A stretch of DNA of 64,000 nucleotides, taken from positions 3,140,501 through 3,204,500 of the forward strand of contig NZ_BQYI01000001.1 of NCBI RefSeq assembly GCF_027923405.1, written 5' to 3'. Each line of letters opens with the position of its first letter. The first letter of the stretch is position 1. Source of the DNA: Paenibacillus sp. YYML68. Its GTDB lineage: Bacteria > Bacillota > Bacilli > Paenibacillales > NBRC-103111. Positions 23,159-33,131 of the stretch are shown here, in pieces. The position numbers were made by a program, and so were the translations under genes. The notes beneath the pieces are model-generated. The model saw only the letters and a list, made by a program, of their open reading frames with translations. It ran no database searches and had not been told where the DNA came from.

Positions 23159-24412
23159 TTAGTTCGCCAGCTGCACCTTTTCTTTGTCCTTAAGCTGGTT
23201 CTGGCCGAATACGATCAGCTGTTCGCCTTCATTCAAGCCGCTCTGCACTTCTTGAATCGTCTCGTTCAGACGCCCAAGCTCCACCTTACGCTTCTCTGCC
23301 GTATCTCCTTGCAGGACGAATACGAACGTCTCGCTGCCCTCACGCACGACGCTGAGCGTCGGAATAGCAACTACGACCTGATCCTGCTCCTCGGTCAGCA
23401 GCACTTGCGCCTTCATACCCGGCTTCAGCTTGCGATCCGCATTCGGTACCTCAAGCTCCAGCGAGTACGACTTCGTCTGAACACCCATCACGTCGGCTAG
23501 ATAGCTGACCTTCGCCTTCATGCGCTCTGTTGTCCCTGGCACATAGAACGACAGCTCCTGCTTGCCGCGAACGAGCTTCGCTGCTTCCTCGGTAAGCTCA
23601 GCCTTGATCTTCACCGGGTCCAGCTGCTGAATCGTCGCTCCTCGGAAGCCAGGGTTGACCGTCATGCCCACTTCTACTGGTAGATCCGTCAGCACGCCGC
23701 TTACAGTTGCCTTAACCTCCGTATAACCGAGGTTACGCTCCAGCTCCCGTAGCGATACGCTGGCTGTCTGCACCTGCTGATCCGCCTGTGCGAGCGGATT
23801 CGTCTTATCGAATGCAGCCAGCTTGCTACGAGCGCTCTCCAGGTCAAGCTTCAGGTTGTTCACTTGCGTCTCTACCTGCTCCAGCTGGAACTGTGTCACG
23901 AGACCGAGATCATAATCGTTCTTCATCTTATTGTAGTTTTTCTCCGCGTCACGTAGAGCCGTCTCCAACTTCGTCACGCCGTTCTTGGCGTCTTGCTTGC
24001 CGTTGGCAAGATCCTCGCGCGCCTTCGTTAGCTGCTGCTGTCCGCTCGAGAAGGCGATCTGCGCCTTCTCCTTCTGAATCTGAAGATCAGTTGGGTCGAT
24101 GCGGAACAATACTTCACCCTGCTGAACATCGTCACCGCGCTTCTTCAATATTTCTTGAATATCGCCAGATACCTTCGTGACGACCATCATCTCGACGGAG
24201 GCGACGACATCGGCTACCTGCTCAATCGGATCGCCGATCGATTGCTTCTCGACCTTCGCCGTCTTAACCACCTTCAGCTGCGCTTCCGCTGCAGTGGCCG
24301 CCGGCTCGGCAGTCGGCTGGGCCGAGCACCCCGCCATCAGCGCTGTGCTGATGACGATGGCGCCCGCTACCTTGGAGCCTTGCTTGAACGATTTTCTCAT
24401 TGTCGGATTCAT
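23159..24412 (-). CDS. RND efflux membrane-fusion lipoprotein
   Basis: 417 aa. Lipobox LMAGC near residue 29 anchors it to the outer leaflet of the membrane. Then follow the split biotinyl-lipoyl halves (VSGDIQEILKKRGDDVQQGE and TVSGVLTDLPVEVGMTV), an alpha-hairpin coiled coil (residues about 115-215) and the beta-barrel/membrane-proximal part (LKPGMKAQVLL). Typical HlyD/AcrA-type adaptor. It follows the RND pump by 45 bases. AAAGGAG before the ATG. Confidence 0.9.
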   Translation of the reverse strand: MNPTMRKSFKQGSKVAGAIVISTALMAGCSAQPTAEPAATAAEAQLKVVKTAKVEKQSIGDPIEQVADVVASVEMMVVTKVSGDIQEILKKRGDDVQQGEVLFRIDPTDLQIQKEKAQIAFSSGQQQLTKAREDLANGKQDAKNGVTKLETALRDAEKNYNKMKNDYDLGLVTQFQLEQVETQVNNLKLDLESARSKLAAFDKTNPLAQADQQVQTASVSLRELERNLGYTEVKATVSGVLTDLPVEVGMTVNPGFRGATIQQLDPVKIKAELTEEAAKLVRGKQELSFYVPGTTERMKAKVSYLADVMGVQTKSYSLELEVPNADRKLKPGMKAQVLLTEEQDQVVVAIPTLSVVREGSETFVFVLQGDTAEKRKVELGRLNETIQEVQSGLNEGEQLIVFGQNQLKDKEKVQLAN

Positions 24413-24457
24413 AGTAACATTCTCCTTTTTCCCTGTATCTCTCTATAAGGTCAATGA

Positions 24458-27400
24458 TTACGGAGCAATCGGTGTCGACGTCTTCGAGTCAAGTGCACCC
24501 TTATCTTTCCTGCGGAACAGGTTCGCAACTCTGCGCTTAAAGCTTTCAATCAGTTCATACACGATCGGAACTACGACAAGTGTCAACAGCGTCGACGTCG
24601 TTAAGCCGCCGATTACGACAACTGCAAGACCCTTCGAGATAAGAGCACCCTTCGACAATCCAAGCGCCAACGGCATCAGCGCAATAATGGTAGCACCTGC
24701 TGTCATGATGATCGGACGAAGACGCGTCACACCTGCTTCGATCAGCGCATCGCGTACGCTGTAGCCCAGCTCACGAAGCTGCTGCACACGGTCGACGAGT
24801 ACGATCGCATTCGTAACGACGACCCCGATCAGCATGAGGAAGCCGATCAGCGATGTAATGTTAATCGATTCTCCCGTGATGAGGAGTGCGAACAGACCGC
24901 CAATCGCCGCAAGTGGAAGTGAGAACAAGATCGCGAATGGCGCACTGCCGTTACCGAATGCCAGAACCATGATCAGATATACGATGAAGACGGATGCGAA
25001 CATGGCAAGGAACATCTGCTCGAAGCTTTCCTGAATGTCGTCGGTGACCCCTTTCACCTGCGTACGCACACCTGGCGGAAGGTCAAGCTTAGCCAGCTCC
25101 TCGGACACCTTCAAGCTGACACCGCCTTTATCGACAGCGTCGATCTTCGCTGTTACGCGGACATATTGGTCCTGCATCTCGCGTGTAATAGCCGCCGGCG
25201 CTTCAATCTGGTTCACCTTGGCAACCTCGGTCAATGCGACCTTCGCGCCTGTCGGAGAATGAATCGTGAATCGGCCGATCTTATCTACCGAATCCTTGAA
25301 GGCAGGGTCCAGCATCACCTTCGTCTCGAAGGTCGTGTTGTCGAACTTCAGATCGCCGAGCTTCTCTTCAGCAAGCCAAGTCCGCACAGCTTCCGTAATC
25401 TGAGCTGAAGACAGTCCGAACAATCTAGCCTTGTTCTGGTCGACACTAATCTCGACCTCCATCTTCGTCTCGCTTAAGCTATCCTTGATGTCGATCATTT
25501 CCGGATATTCCTTCAGCTTCTCCTTCACGAGCTGGGCGCCCTGCTTCAAGTAAGCAAGATCGTCACCCTTCAGCATGTAGTTAAAATCGACGCCACCGCT
25601 CGGCGGACCGCCCATGCTCATGACCATACCGTCAACCTCGGAGCCTTTAGGCAGCATATATTCAATCTTTTCCTTGAATTCCTGAACCGCATCCTTCGCA
25701 TTCGTGTTCGCCGAAGCGACCGCGAAGAAGGAGGAACGGTATGGAATACGCTCGGCCGAACCACCGAGGTTCGAATTCTCGTTATAGCCTACGGAGGCTT
25801 CAACATAGTCGAACGCTCTCTCGCCAAGCGCGTCCTTCGACTCCAGCATCATCTTCTCGATTTCCTTAACCTTCTCGTTCATCGTTTCGATTGTCGTCTC
25901 GCGCGGCATCTTGATCGAGAGCATCATCATCTTGTCAGACTCGCTCTCCGGCATGAACGACTGGGCGAGGAACGGTACCGTACCCATGATCGAAACTACG
26001 AATACGAGCAGGGCAATCAACAGCGTCTTAATTCGGTTGTTCAAGGAAAGCAACAATATTTTTTTGTAGCCGAGCGTTAATTTGCCAGTCGCATGCTCGT
26101 CATGCACGTGCAGCTTCTTGCTCTTGAGCACAAGCAGCTTCGCAAGCATCGGAATGACCGTAACCGCGACGAGCAAGGAGGACAGCAGCGCTACCCCAAG
26201 CGTGATGGCGAACGGTCGGAATACTTCACCGAGTACACCGCTTACGAACGCAATAGGAGCGAATACACCGACGGTCGTAAAGGTAGAAGACGTAATCGCC
26301 GAAGCAACCTGAGCGGTCGCCAGCTTAATAACCGACTCGCTACGCTCCTGTGCCTTCTGCAGCTGACTGTATATGTTCTCGATGACGACGATACTATCGT
26401 CGACGACACGGCCGATTGCGATGGCCATACCGCCTAGCGTCATGATGTTCAGCGATATGCCGAGTGGAGCCATGACCATAAGCGTAATTAAGGTAGACAG
26501 CGGGATCGATACGAGTACGATAATCGTCATCCGCATATCTCGGAGGAAGAGCAGAATCATAACTGACGCGAGAATAGCTCCGAGTGCCCCTTCCTTCAGC
26601 ATGCCGTTGATCGATTCCTTAATATCGAGTGCGCCGTTGTAGATCGGCTGGAACTTAATATTCGGGTACTGCTCCTGCCATACGGCCATGAGACGATCTG
26701 CCTCGTCTCCGAACTCAACCGCGTTCGCGTTCTTCGTCTTGAACAAGCGTACACCGATGGCCGGCTGGCTGTTCAAGCGGGAGAAGAATGTCGATTCGGT
26801 AATCGCCTCGACCTTCGCAATATCTTTCAGTAGAACTGTCGTTCCAGTAGGTGTCGACAGCTTCATATTCTCAAGTCCGTAGATCGTGTTGAGATCGCTC
26901 TTCACGCGAACCATCTGCTCGTTACCGTTGAAGTCGACCGTACCGGCCGGACTCGACAGCAGCGCTGCGCGAATGCTCTGCGATATTTGACCTGGCGTTA
27001 AGCCGTAGTTGTTGATCGCGTTGGCGTCCAGCTTCAGCGTAAGCACGGATTCCTGATTGCCGATCGAATCGACGTGGTCGATACCGTTAATGCTCTCGAA
27101 GCCCGGGAGAATAACATCCTTATACAGCTTGTCGAGCTCCTGCTGGCTCATCCCGTTCTGGGCGTACAGCGATAAGTAGTAGACCGGCTGCGAGGCGAAG
27201 CCGAACGTCTGCACCTTAGGCTTCTCCGAGCCGGATGGCAGTCTTACATTCGTTAGCAGCGCTTCAATGTCGCGCTTCGCTTCCTCGGAATCTACGCTTT
27301 GCTCCAGCTCGACTACGATTTGGGAGTAATTGTCGCTGGAGGTCGACGTCATGTTCTTCAAGCCCTCAACCCCTGAGATTGCCTTCTCCAGCGGCTCGGT

Positions 27401-27589
27401 GACGCCGTCCAGCACATCCTTAGGAGGCGCAGTATATTGCGTGCTGACGACAACGACCGGATAGGCGATGTCCGGCATGCTCTCGACCTTCAGTGATTTC
27501 GCTGCATACGCCCCACCGCCGAACAGCAGCAGAACGATAATGATGACTGCCGTTACGTTTTTCATCGAAAAGCTTGTTAATTGATTCAT
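24458..27589 (-). CDS. RND-family efflux transporter (AcrB/SwrC type)
   Basis: 1043 aa, full RND length with 12 predicted membrane helices and two large extracellular loops. Near residues 390-410 lies GGMAIAIGRVVDDSIVVIENIY with the paired Asp that relays protons in helix 4. In Gram-positive bacteria, SwrC/YerP of B. subtilis is the model, exporting surfactin and detergents. Here substrate is unknown. Second gene of marR-RND-adaptor-secreted protein; the 99-base gap after marR has no promoter I could assign. Confidence 0.93.
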   Translation of the reverse strand: MNQLTSFSMKNVTAVIIIVLLLFGGGAYAAKSLKVESMPDIAYPVVVVSTQYTAPPKDVLDGVTEPLEKAISGVEGLKNMTSTSSDNYSQIVVELEQSVDSEEAKRDIEALLTNVRLPSGSEKPKVQTFGFASQPVYYLSLYAQNGMSQQELDKLYKDVILPGFESINGIDHVDSIGNQESVLTLKLDANAINNYGLTPGQISQSIRAALLSSPAGTVDFNGNEQMVRVKSDLNTIYGLENMKLSTPTGTTVLLKDIAKVEAITESTFFSRLNSQPAIGVRLFKTKNANAVEFGDEADRLMAVWQEQYPNIKFQPIYNGALDIKESINGMLKEGALGAILASVMILLFLRDMRMTIIVLVSIPLSTLITLMVMAPLGISLNIMTLGGMAIAIGRVVDDSIVVIENIYSQLQKAQERSESVIKLATAQVASAITSSTFTTVGVFAPIAFVSGVLGEVFRPFAITLGVALLSSLLVAVTVIPMLAKLLVLKSKKLHVHDEHATGKLTLGYKKILLLSLNNRIKTLLIALLVFVVSIMGTVPFLAQSFMPESESDKMMMLSIKMPRETTIETMNEKVKEIEKMMLESKDALGERAFDYVEASVGYNENSNLGGSAERIPYRSSFFAVASANTNAKDAVQEFKEKIEYMLPKGSEVDGMVMSMGGPPSGGVDFNYMLKGDDLAYLKQGAQLVKEKLKEYPEMIDIKDSLSETKMEVEISVDQNKARLFGLSSAQITEAVRTWLAEEKLGDLKFDNTTFETKVMLDPAFKDSVDKIGRFTIHSPTGAKVALTEVAKVNQIEAPAAITREMQDQYVRVTAKIDAVDKGGVSLKVSEELAKLDLPPGVRTQVKGVTDDIQESFEQMFLAMFASVFIVYLIMVLAFGNGSAPFAILFSLPLAAIGGLFALLITGESINITSLIGFLMLIGVVVTNAIVLVDRVQQLRELGYSVRDALIEAGVTRLRPIIMTAGATIIALMPLALGLSKGALISKGLAVVVIGGLTTSTLLTLVVVPIVYELIESFKRRVANLFRRKDKGALDSKTSTPIAP

Positions 27590-27688
27590 CCTTCTACTCC
27601 TCCATCCCGATAACTGACCACTTAGACGCTGCTCTTACGGTGAACCCTTCAAATGGAATAACTGTCTTCATGCATGAGCCTTCACGGT

Positions 27689-28216
27689 TCATGAATCTGA
27701 AGGGGAATCCAAGCTTTGACGAATCGCAAGCCACTCATCCTCTATTCCGTCAAATCGGGATAGCATCAGTCGATACATCGCTGCAGATTCCTTAAGCCGC
27801 CGCAGACCTGCATCGTACTCAGGTCGCTCCGCGTCCTGCAGCCCAGAGATTTCCTTCATCATGGACACGGTCATGTCTATACGCTGGGTGAGCAGCTCGA
27901 ACTTCTGCCTCACTGCACGGAATGCTATGACAGTGACCTCGTCGGAAATATAATAGTAGTCCCGGCGGTCGCTGTTCATCGTCAGCTTGATGCACATCGA
28001 GTTTCGCTCCAAGGTGCGCACCTGTACGCTGACTGCAGCCTTCGAGACACCGAGCTTCTCCGCCATATCCTGAAGACTGAGCGGCTCGGGAGCAAATATG
28101 AGCAGGGCGAATATTTTGCCGACCAGCGGGCTGAAGCCCTCGGCTTCGAATGACATGGAAAACTGATGAGTGACCATATCCTTCAAGTCGGCGAACGTAT
28201 GAGGTGGTGTTACCAT
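27689..28216 (-). CDS. MarR/GbsR-type transcriptional regulator
   Basis: 175 aa from ATG 28216 (AAGGAG seven bases before); the open frame extends upstream without support. The winged helix reads LSLQDMAEKLGVSKAAVSVQVRTLERNSMCIKL, then the wing DRRDYYYISDE; a long C-terminal helical region (residues 110-175) is for dimerisation, as in GbsR-like MarR proteins. It heads the RND operon and has an 8-8-8 palindrome upstream, so it probably represses its own operon. Confidence 0.85.
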   Translation of the reverse strand: MVTPPHTFADLKDMVTHQFSMSFEAEGFSPLVGKIFALLIFAPEPLSLQDMAEKLGVSKAAVSVQVRTLERNSMCIKLTMNSDRRDYYYISDEVTVIAFRAVRQKFELLTQRIDMTVSMMKEISGLQDAERPEYDAGLRRLKESAAMYRLMLSRFDGIEDEWLAIRQSLDSPSDS

Positions 28217-28249
28217 CGCGGTTCTCCTTATGTTATGTAGTCTGCAACC

Positions 28250-28273
28250 ATCGTTAAGCAAGTTGTTAACGAT
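28250..28273 (-). promoter_or_regulatory. Probable MarR operator
   Basis: ATCGTTAA-GCAAGTTG-TTAACGAT: perfect 8-bp arms with an 8-base centre, 34 bases before the marR start, next to a TTGACA element on the minus strand. It is the only palindrome of this kind in the gap and fits autoregulation. Confidence 0.65.
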
Positions 28274-28371
28274 AATAACGTACTTGATAGAGGCTATAGT
28301 TGTCAATATACCCAGCGAAAAATTAACCATTTGTTCAAAATCTCACTCGAACGTTGCAGCCCGGTCACGGC

Positions 28372-28420
28372 AAAAAACCGTTCATGCCCCACTACTTACG
28401 CAGTGGCACCGGAACGGTTT
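28372..28420 (-). terminator. Terminator between the ABC and RND operons
   Basis: Minus strand GAAACGGTTCC...GGAACGGTTT-type outer stem with inner GCCACT/AGTGGGGC, followed by TTTTTT. It ends the ABC operon whose last gene stops at 28457. Confidence 0.85.
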
Positions 28421-28456
28421 CGTTACTAGGGTAAGAGCTCGATAACTAGACGCGCA

Positions 28457-30649
28457 CTAGTCTGTCGTCTCGAACCATGTAATTTTTTGCGAAGCGAGCA
28501 GCTTCTTATGGTCGTTGAACGCTTCATATACCTTGAGATCATAGTCCTTCAAATAGGAAACGAGGAAGATGAACTCTCTGTCATTCTTATCCAAACGGAA
28601 TAGCTCCTTCTTGCCAAGCTTCAGCTGTCCAGTCTTATTCTGCAACGGATCGACGCCCTCCTGGTTGTTCAAGCTCTCGAACTCCTTGAAGTCCATATTC
28701 CAGCTGAATCGAACCTTATCCTCGCGATCCTCAAGCGATATAATGAGCTTGCGGTTGTCTACGTTCGTCTCCACGAGCGCATTCTTCGTCAGCTCATAGT
28801 CGAAGTAAAGATGAATGCCGTTCTCGTCTCCGCGCGTATGAATGCGGCTCATCGATAGCTTGTACGGGTACAGATCGATCTCCTTCAGCTTCGGCAGCAC
28901 CTCGGTGCGCTCAGCCGGAAGCCAGAACGAAGCTGCGTTCACGTAAGCGTCAGCCTTGTTGTCACCATCGGTCAGCTTATCCTGCGTAATGGCATCACCG
29001 ATCAGCAGCTGCATCCCCTTCGTATCTAGGTTTTTCGGCACAACGCTAGTCAGCAGGAGCAGAGCCGGACTGCCCGGCGTAACCTTCGTCTTGACCGGGT
29101 TGTATTGAGCAGGAAATACAGTACCGTCAGCCATCTTGAAATATGCGACAAGCTTCGACACTGCATTGAAGCGCTTCTCCTGATTAACAGCCTCCAGGCG
29201 AACGGCCAGCGTATCGTTCAGATCGCCTGTGTAGGTCATGAGACTGCGCACGTGGTAGTCGGTCTTGCGCCCGACGCTCGTGACCTGATACGGCTCCCCG
29301 ACATTGTAGCTCGGTGCGCTCATCAGCTCTGAGCTGTGCACGAACTCGAGTAAATTCTCAGCTGTCGAACTGTCTGTTCCTCCGCCTGTCGAGCCGCCGT
29401 CTCCGCTGCCCTCCGGCTTCTCTTGCAGCACCAGCTTCACCTTGGAGAATTCATAGGTGTACGGGATCTTGCCAACGAATTGGTAATGTACACTTCCACC
29501 AGAGCCAACGCCAATCACCTTATCTGTGCGCACCAGCTTCGTCTCCACCTTAATATTCTCATCGAGCATGAAGTGTCCCTTCAGCTCAGGCAGTGGCAAC
29601 GACTCTTCCCCCTTGTTACCTATAAGAAGACTCGCATTAATTAAGTCCTCTTCCTCCCAAGGAAGCCGCTGCACCGACTTCAGCTCAGCCGTGTACGTCC
29701 CTTCTCGGTTCGTGAAGGCATGCACCTTCCCCGTTCCGACCGCGTCCGGCTCCGACTGGGCAGGCAGTGAGAAGAAGGCAATCGGCATATCGAGCTTCAC
29801 ATCTGCAGCATGCTGCACGATGATGAGCTGCCAATCCGAAGGCGACAGCCCGATCGGCACGGAGCCGGTCAGCTCAATGTCCTTATTCGTCTGCGGATGC
29901 AGCGTCAGCTCCTTCGTCCCCTTCGCGTTGAGCGGGTACATGTAGCCCTCTGAGGTACGAATATAGTACAAGTAGCTCGGCATAGAGACGCTCTGACTGC
30001 CGTTGTTCGCTAGATGCAGCTTAACGGTTGGAGTATAATTTTTCTCATTCTTGCCTACGTACATCTTGTTGATCGAGACATGGAGCGGACTGCCAGCTAC
30101 GCGCACCTCTTGCGCAGAACCGACAGGAGTAATGACGGAATAGTCCGCTGGCACCGCAACCTCACCCAGCTTGCGCTCGAAGCTCGGCTGGCTGAAGTCC
30201 CACTTGATCACGTCAAATACAAGATCCTGCAGCGTCGTCTTCTCATTGACGACCGCATAGAAGCTGATCGTCTCTGTCGATTGGGCGGGAATCCGGTTCT
30301 TGTCCTTATCCTGCGGCAGCACCTTCACCGTCATTCGGTTGCCGGACGTCGTCCGCAGTCTGACCCAATAGTCGATGAACTGAAGGTCAGCTGTGCTGTT
30401 ATTCGTAATAGACAAGGAGAAGGTCACCGTCTTGTTCCCTTGTCCGGGTAATATCGCGACGTTCTTGATCCCGAACGTCGTCGATTTATCAGCATCAACC
30501 TGCCCGATTACAGGCAGGCTGATGCCGGAGATTGCGGCTGAGCCGGGGCTGTCTGCGGCACTGACAGGACTGATGGCGCCTAGCGCCATGCAGCCCGCAA
30601 CAAGCCACAGACAAGCGATTCGAGTACGGCCTTGCTTGAAGTGCTTCAT
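28457..30649 (-). CDS. Large secreted multi-Ig-like protein, end of the ABC operon
   Basis: 730 aa. Signal peptide at residues 1-32 (CLWLVAGCMALGAISPVSA). Several beta-rich repeats share the pattern of the 573-aa protein of the RND operon: SLSITNNSTADLQFIDYWVRLRTTSG and VKLHLANNGSQSVSMPSYLYYIRTSEG. A Gly/Ser/Thr linker (GSGDGGSTGGGTDSS, about residues 412-426) splits it. GAGGAGG precedes the ATG. The paralogy with the RND operon protein is the best clue that both pumps deal with the same envelope process. No enzyme motif is seen. Confidence 0.75.
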   Translation of the reverse strand: MKHFKQGRTRIACLWLVAGCMALGAISPVSAADSPGSAAISGISLPVIGQVDADKSTTFGIKNVAILPGQGNKTVTFSLSITNNSTADLQFIDYWVRLRTTSGNRMTVKVLPQDKDKNRIPAQSTETISFYAVVNEKTTLQDLVFDVIKWDFSQPSFERKLGEVAVPADYSVITPVGSAQEVRVAGSPLHVSINKMYVGKNEKNYTPTVKLHLANNGSQSVSMPSYLYYIRTSEGYMYPLNAKGTKELTLHPQTNKDIELTGSVPIGLSPSDWQLIIVQHAADVKLDMPIAFFSLPAQSEPDAVGTGKVHAFTNREGTYTAELKSVQRLPWEEEDLINASLLIGNKGEESLPLPELKGHFMLDENIKVETKLVRTDKVIGVGSGGSVHYQFVGKIPYTYEFSKVKLVLQEKPEGSGDGGSTGGGTDSSTAENLLEFVHSSELMSAPSYNVGEPYQVTSVGRKTDYHVRSLMTYTGDLNDTLAVRLEAVNQEKRFNAVSKLVAYFKMADGTVFPAQYNPVKTKVTPGSPALLLLTSVVPKNLDTKGMQLLIGDAITQDKLTDGDNKADAYVNAASFWLPAERTEVLPKLKEIDLYPYKLSMSRIHTRGDENGIHLYFDYELTKNALVETNVDNRKLIISLEDREDKVRFSWNMDFKEFESLNNQEGVDPLQNKTGQLKLGKKELFRLDKNDREFIFLVSYLKDYDLKVYEAFNDHKKLLASQKITWFETTD

Positions 30650-30703
30650 GTATGTCGAACCTCCTCAGGTCGTTCAGGGCAGGAATTCATTAGCCGCGAG
30701 CTA

Positions 30704-32197
30704 TTAGCCTAGCGGCATCGGCACCGGCTGTTCCATCGGCATGTCGATCGGACCGTTCGGATTCTCCTTGATCTTCTGCAGCATCTGGTTGCCTTGCGTC
30801 TCCCATTGCTTCAGCGCCTCATTTACCTGCAGCTTGCCTTCAACTACCTGCTGGAACAGCTGCTGACCGATGCTGCTGACGCGGTGATAATTCTCGTTCG
30901 AGCGGTACAGCTTGCTATCTTCATTCGCAACCGGCTCGAGCGTCGTGAAGGCGTTCAAGTTGAACTCCATGCCATCCTTCTTCTTGATATACTTCTGACG
31001 GGCTACGATGTTATGATTGCTGCTTGCCTTTAGACGGGCCCATTCCTCGCCATTAACGAACTTGATGAAGTTCCATGCTTCGTCTGGATTTTGCGCCTTG
31101 GCGTTCACAGCCATCACAGCGTCCATATGGATGAAGCCGCCGACATTCGGCGCTTCCTCATGCACAGGAAGCGTCACGACGTCCCATCCGAACGGGGTGA
31201 AGCCTTTGATGCTCTCTGCATTTTTCATCGCGTTGTGAATCCGCTCCAGCTCGCTATAATTAATGATCGCCATCGCAACGCGGGACGACATGAAGTCGTC
31301 ATGCATGAACGGATTCATCTGCTGCTCGGGTCCCATCTGCATTTTCGAATAGTCGATCGGCTCTGGCAGCAGCTTCTCGGCCTTCAACTGAAGCATCGTC
31401 TTCCATACGGTTTCCCACTCAGCGGTGTTGACCGTCATGCTGTCGCCATTCTCGTCAAAGTGCCGCAGCTGAAGCGGAGCTGCATACGTCTGTGTCGCAT
31501 AGAACATATCGCCGCCGGTGTTATACGTTGAGAACGAGAAGCCGTACTTCCGGTCTGGACCTTCACCCTTCGTAACCCGTCTTGCCAAATCAAATATTTG
31601 CTGCCAAGTCATCTTGTCTGTCGGGTACTCCACGCCCGCTTCATCGAACATGTTCTTGTTATAAATCAGCGCCGAGGAATTGAAGCTTGGGGACAGACCG
31701 TAAATTTTGTTGTCGCCCTTCTTCTTGATACCGTTGATCACCGATGGCACAATATCGGTCATATCGAACTTATCCTTTGTGATGAGCGGGTCCAGCTGTG
31801 TCAGCATATTATCGCGTAGAAGTTCATCCATCTGCTCGAAGCCGAACATGACGACGTCGGGTGGATTATCTCCGTTCATGAGCTCCTTCAGCGTCACGAT
31901 CGGATCCTTCGGCCGCTCATTCGGCTCAGGTCTTGCGTAGCCATACATGTAACGGTCATCATACGTAGGAATAATCTCAACAGTCACATTTTTATTATCG
32001 AATTCATACAGGTCCGTGAAGCGTTGGCGAAAATACTCATCCGATGGTCCGCCGTATTGCGTGGTGGCGATGCGCAGCACCTTCTGCGTCTTGTCATCAT
32101 TCGTCCCTACAATGCTCATACAGCCTTGAAGAGTTGGAACCATCAGTACAGCTGTCATCGTCAATGGTATGGATTGCTTCAGCCACTTCTTGTTCAT
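30704..32197 (-). CDS. Family 1 extracellular solute-binding lipoprotein
   Basis: 497 aa. Lipobox LQGC at about residues 23-26; then the usual sugar-binding protein pattern: early beta strand VLRIATTQYGG, KIYGLSPSFNSSALIYNKNMFDEAGVEYP (open-form hinge signature), WNFIKFVNGEEWARL near the C-terminus. Normally these feed an importer with MalF/MalG-type permeases, but none is nearby: it lies inside an exporter-type operon, 37 bases after the AbrB-fused ATPase. Either it acts as a sensor or co-opted chaperone, or its permeases are elsewhere. Confidence 0.85.
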   Translation of the reverse strand: MNKKWLKQSIPLTMTAVLMVPTLQGCMSIVGTNDDKTQKVLRIATTQYGGPSDEYFRQRFTDLYEFDNKNVTVEIIPTYDDRYMYGYARPEPNERPKDPIVTLKELMNGDNPPDVVMFGFEQMDELLRDNMLTQLDPLITKDKFDMTDIVPSVINGIKKKGDNKIYGLSPSFNSSALIYNKNMFDEAGVEYPTDKMTWQQIFDLARRVTKGEGPDRKYGFSFSTYNTGGDMFYATQTYAAPLQLRHFDENGDSMTVNTAEWETVWKTMLQLKAEKLLPEPIDYSKMQMGPEQQMNPFMHDDFMSSRVAMAIINYSELERIHNAMKNAESIKGFTPFGWDVVTLPVHEEAPNVGGFIHMDAVMAVNAKAQNPDEAWNFIKFVNGEEWARLKASSNHNIVARQKYIKKKDGMEFNLNAFTTLEPVANEDSKLYRSNENYHRVSSIGQQLFQQVVEGKLQVNEALKQWETQGNQMLQKIKENPNGPIDMPMEQPVPMPLG

Positions 32198-32233
32198 CGT
32201 TCGTTCCCTCCGAATGGAAAATGTAATAAGTTA

Positions 32234-33124
32234 TTACTCCGACTCCTGCGGCCGGTCGAGCGGCTTCGGAGAGCGAATGACGATTCGCTCTCCGTCGAAC
32301 TCCATTGACGCCTTGCTGTCAATGCCAAGCGCCTTCAAGTAGGCGGCTGGAATTTGCAGACGGCCTGCACGGTCGAGCACGACGTACTCCTCATGCCCGA
32401 GCTCGGCAGCCGCCGCTGCTTGCGCTCCCGGCTCATCTAGACCAGGATTACGCTTAATAAACTCGGTGCTCGTCATGCCGTCCCGAATCGCGACGACGCG
32501 GTCCACCTTGCCAGCCAGCGCCATATCGTGCGTGACGATGACAATCGTGACGCCAAGCTCCTTATTCATGCGCCTGAAGATGTCCATAATCATATCCGAC
32601 GTTCTCGTATCGACCGAGCCCGTCGGCTCGTCAGCCAGCAGCAGCGAAGGACGGTTCGACAGCGCGATCGCAATCGCGACGCGTTGCTGCTCGCCTCCGG
32701 ACAGCTGCTGCAGCTTGTTATGCATTCGCTCCTTCAGCCCGACCCATTCGAGCAGCTGCTTCGCGTACACGCGGTCGAACTTGCCGCTCAGCAGCATCGG
32801 CATCTCGACATTCTCGAGCGCCGATAAGTACGGAATCAGGTTGCGCGCGTTGTTCTGCCAGATGAAGCCTACGGTGCTTCGCTTGTATTGCACGAGCTGA
32901 TCGTCCGTAATCTTCAGCAGGTTCCACTCGCCGACTCGCACCTGTCCGGCCGAGGGCCGATCCAGGCCCCCGAGTATATTGAGCAGCGTCGACTTGCCGC
33001 TGCCGCTGTTGCCGATGATCGCCATCATCTCACCGGCCGACACCTCGATGTTCAAGCCTTGCAGCGCGACGACCTCGAGATCGTCGGTCTTGTATATTTT
33101 CACCAGACCTTCGCAATGAATCAT
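32234..33124 (-). CDS. ABC transporter ATPase with C-terminal AbrB-like domain
   Basis: 296 aa. Residues 1-225 are a LolD/MacB-type ATPase: Walker A GNSGSGKST (38-46), Q-loop near WQ (89-90), signature LSGGEQQRVA (141-150), Walker B LLLADEPTG (161-169), His199. Residues about 247-285 read as a SpoVT/AbrB swapped-hairpin: EYVVLDRAGRLQIPAAYLKA, then ASMEFDGERIVIRS. AbrB domains bind DNA in regulators; on a transport ATPase one may serve dimerisation or regulation. Seven bases separate it from the FtsX permease upstream. Confidence 0.88.
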   Translation of the reverse strand: MIHCEGLVKIYKTDDLEVVALQGLNIEVSAGEMMAIIGNSGSGKSTLLNILGGLDRPSAGQVRVGEWNLLKITDDQLVQYKRSTVGFIWQNNARNLIPYLSALENVEMPMLLSGKFDRVYAKQLLEWVGLKERMHNKLQQLSGGEQQRVAIAIALSNRPSLLLADEPTGSVDTRTSDMIMDIFRRMNKELGVTIVIVTHDMALAGKVDRVVAIRDGMTSTEFIKRNPGLDEPGAQAAAAAELGHEEYVVLDRAGRLQIPAAYLKALGIDSKASMEFDGERIVIRSPKPLDRPQESE

Positions 33125-33131
33125 GTCCGCA

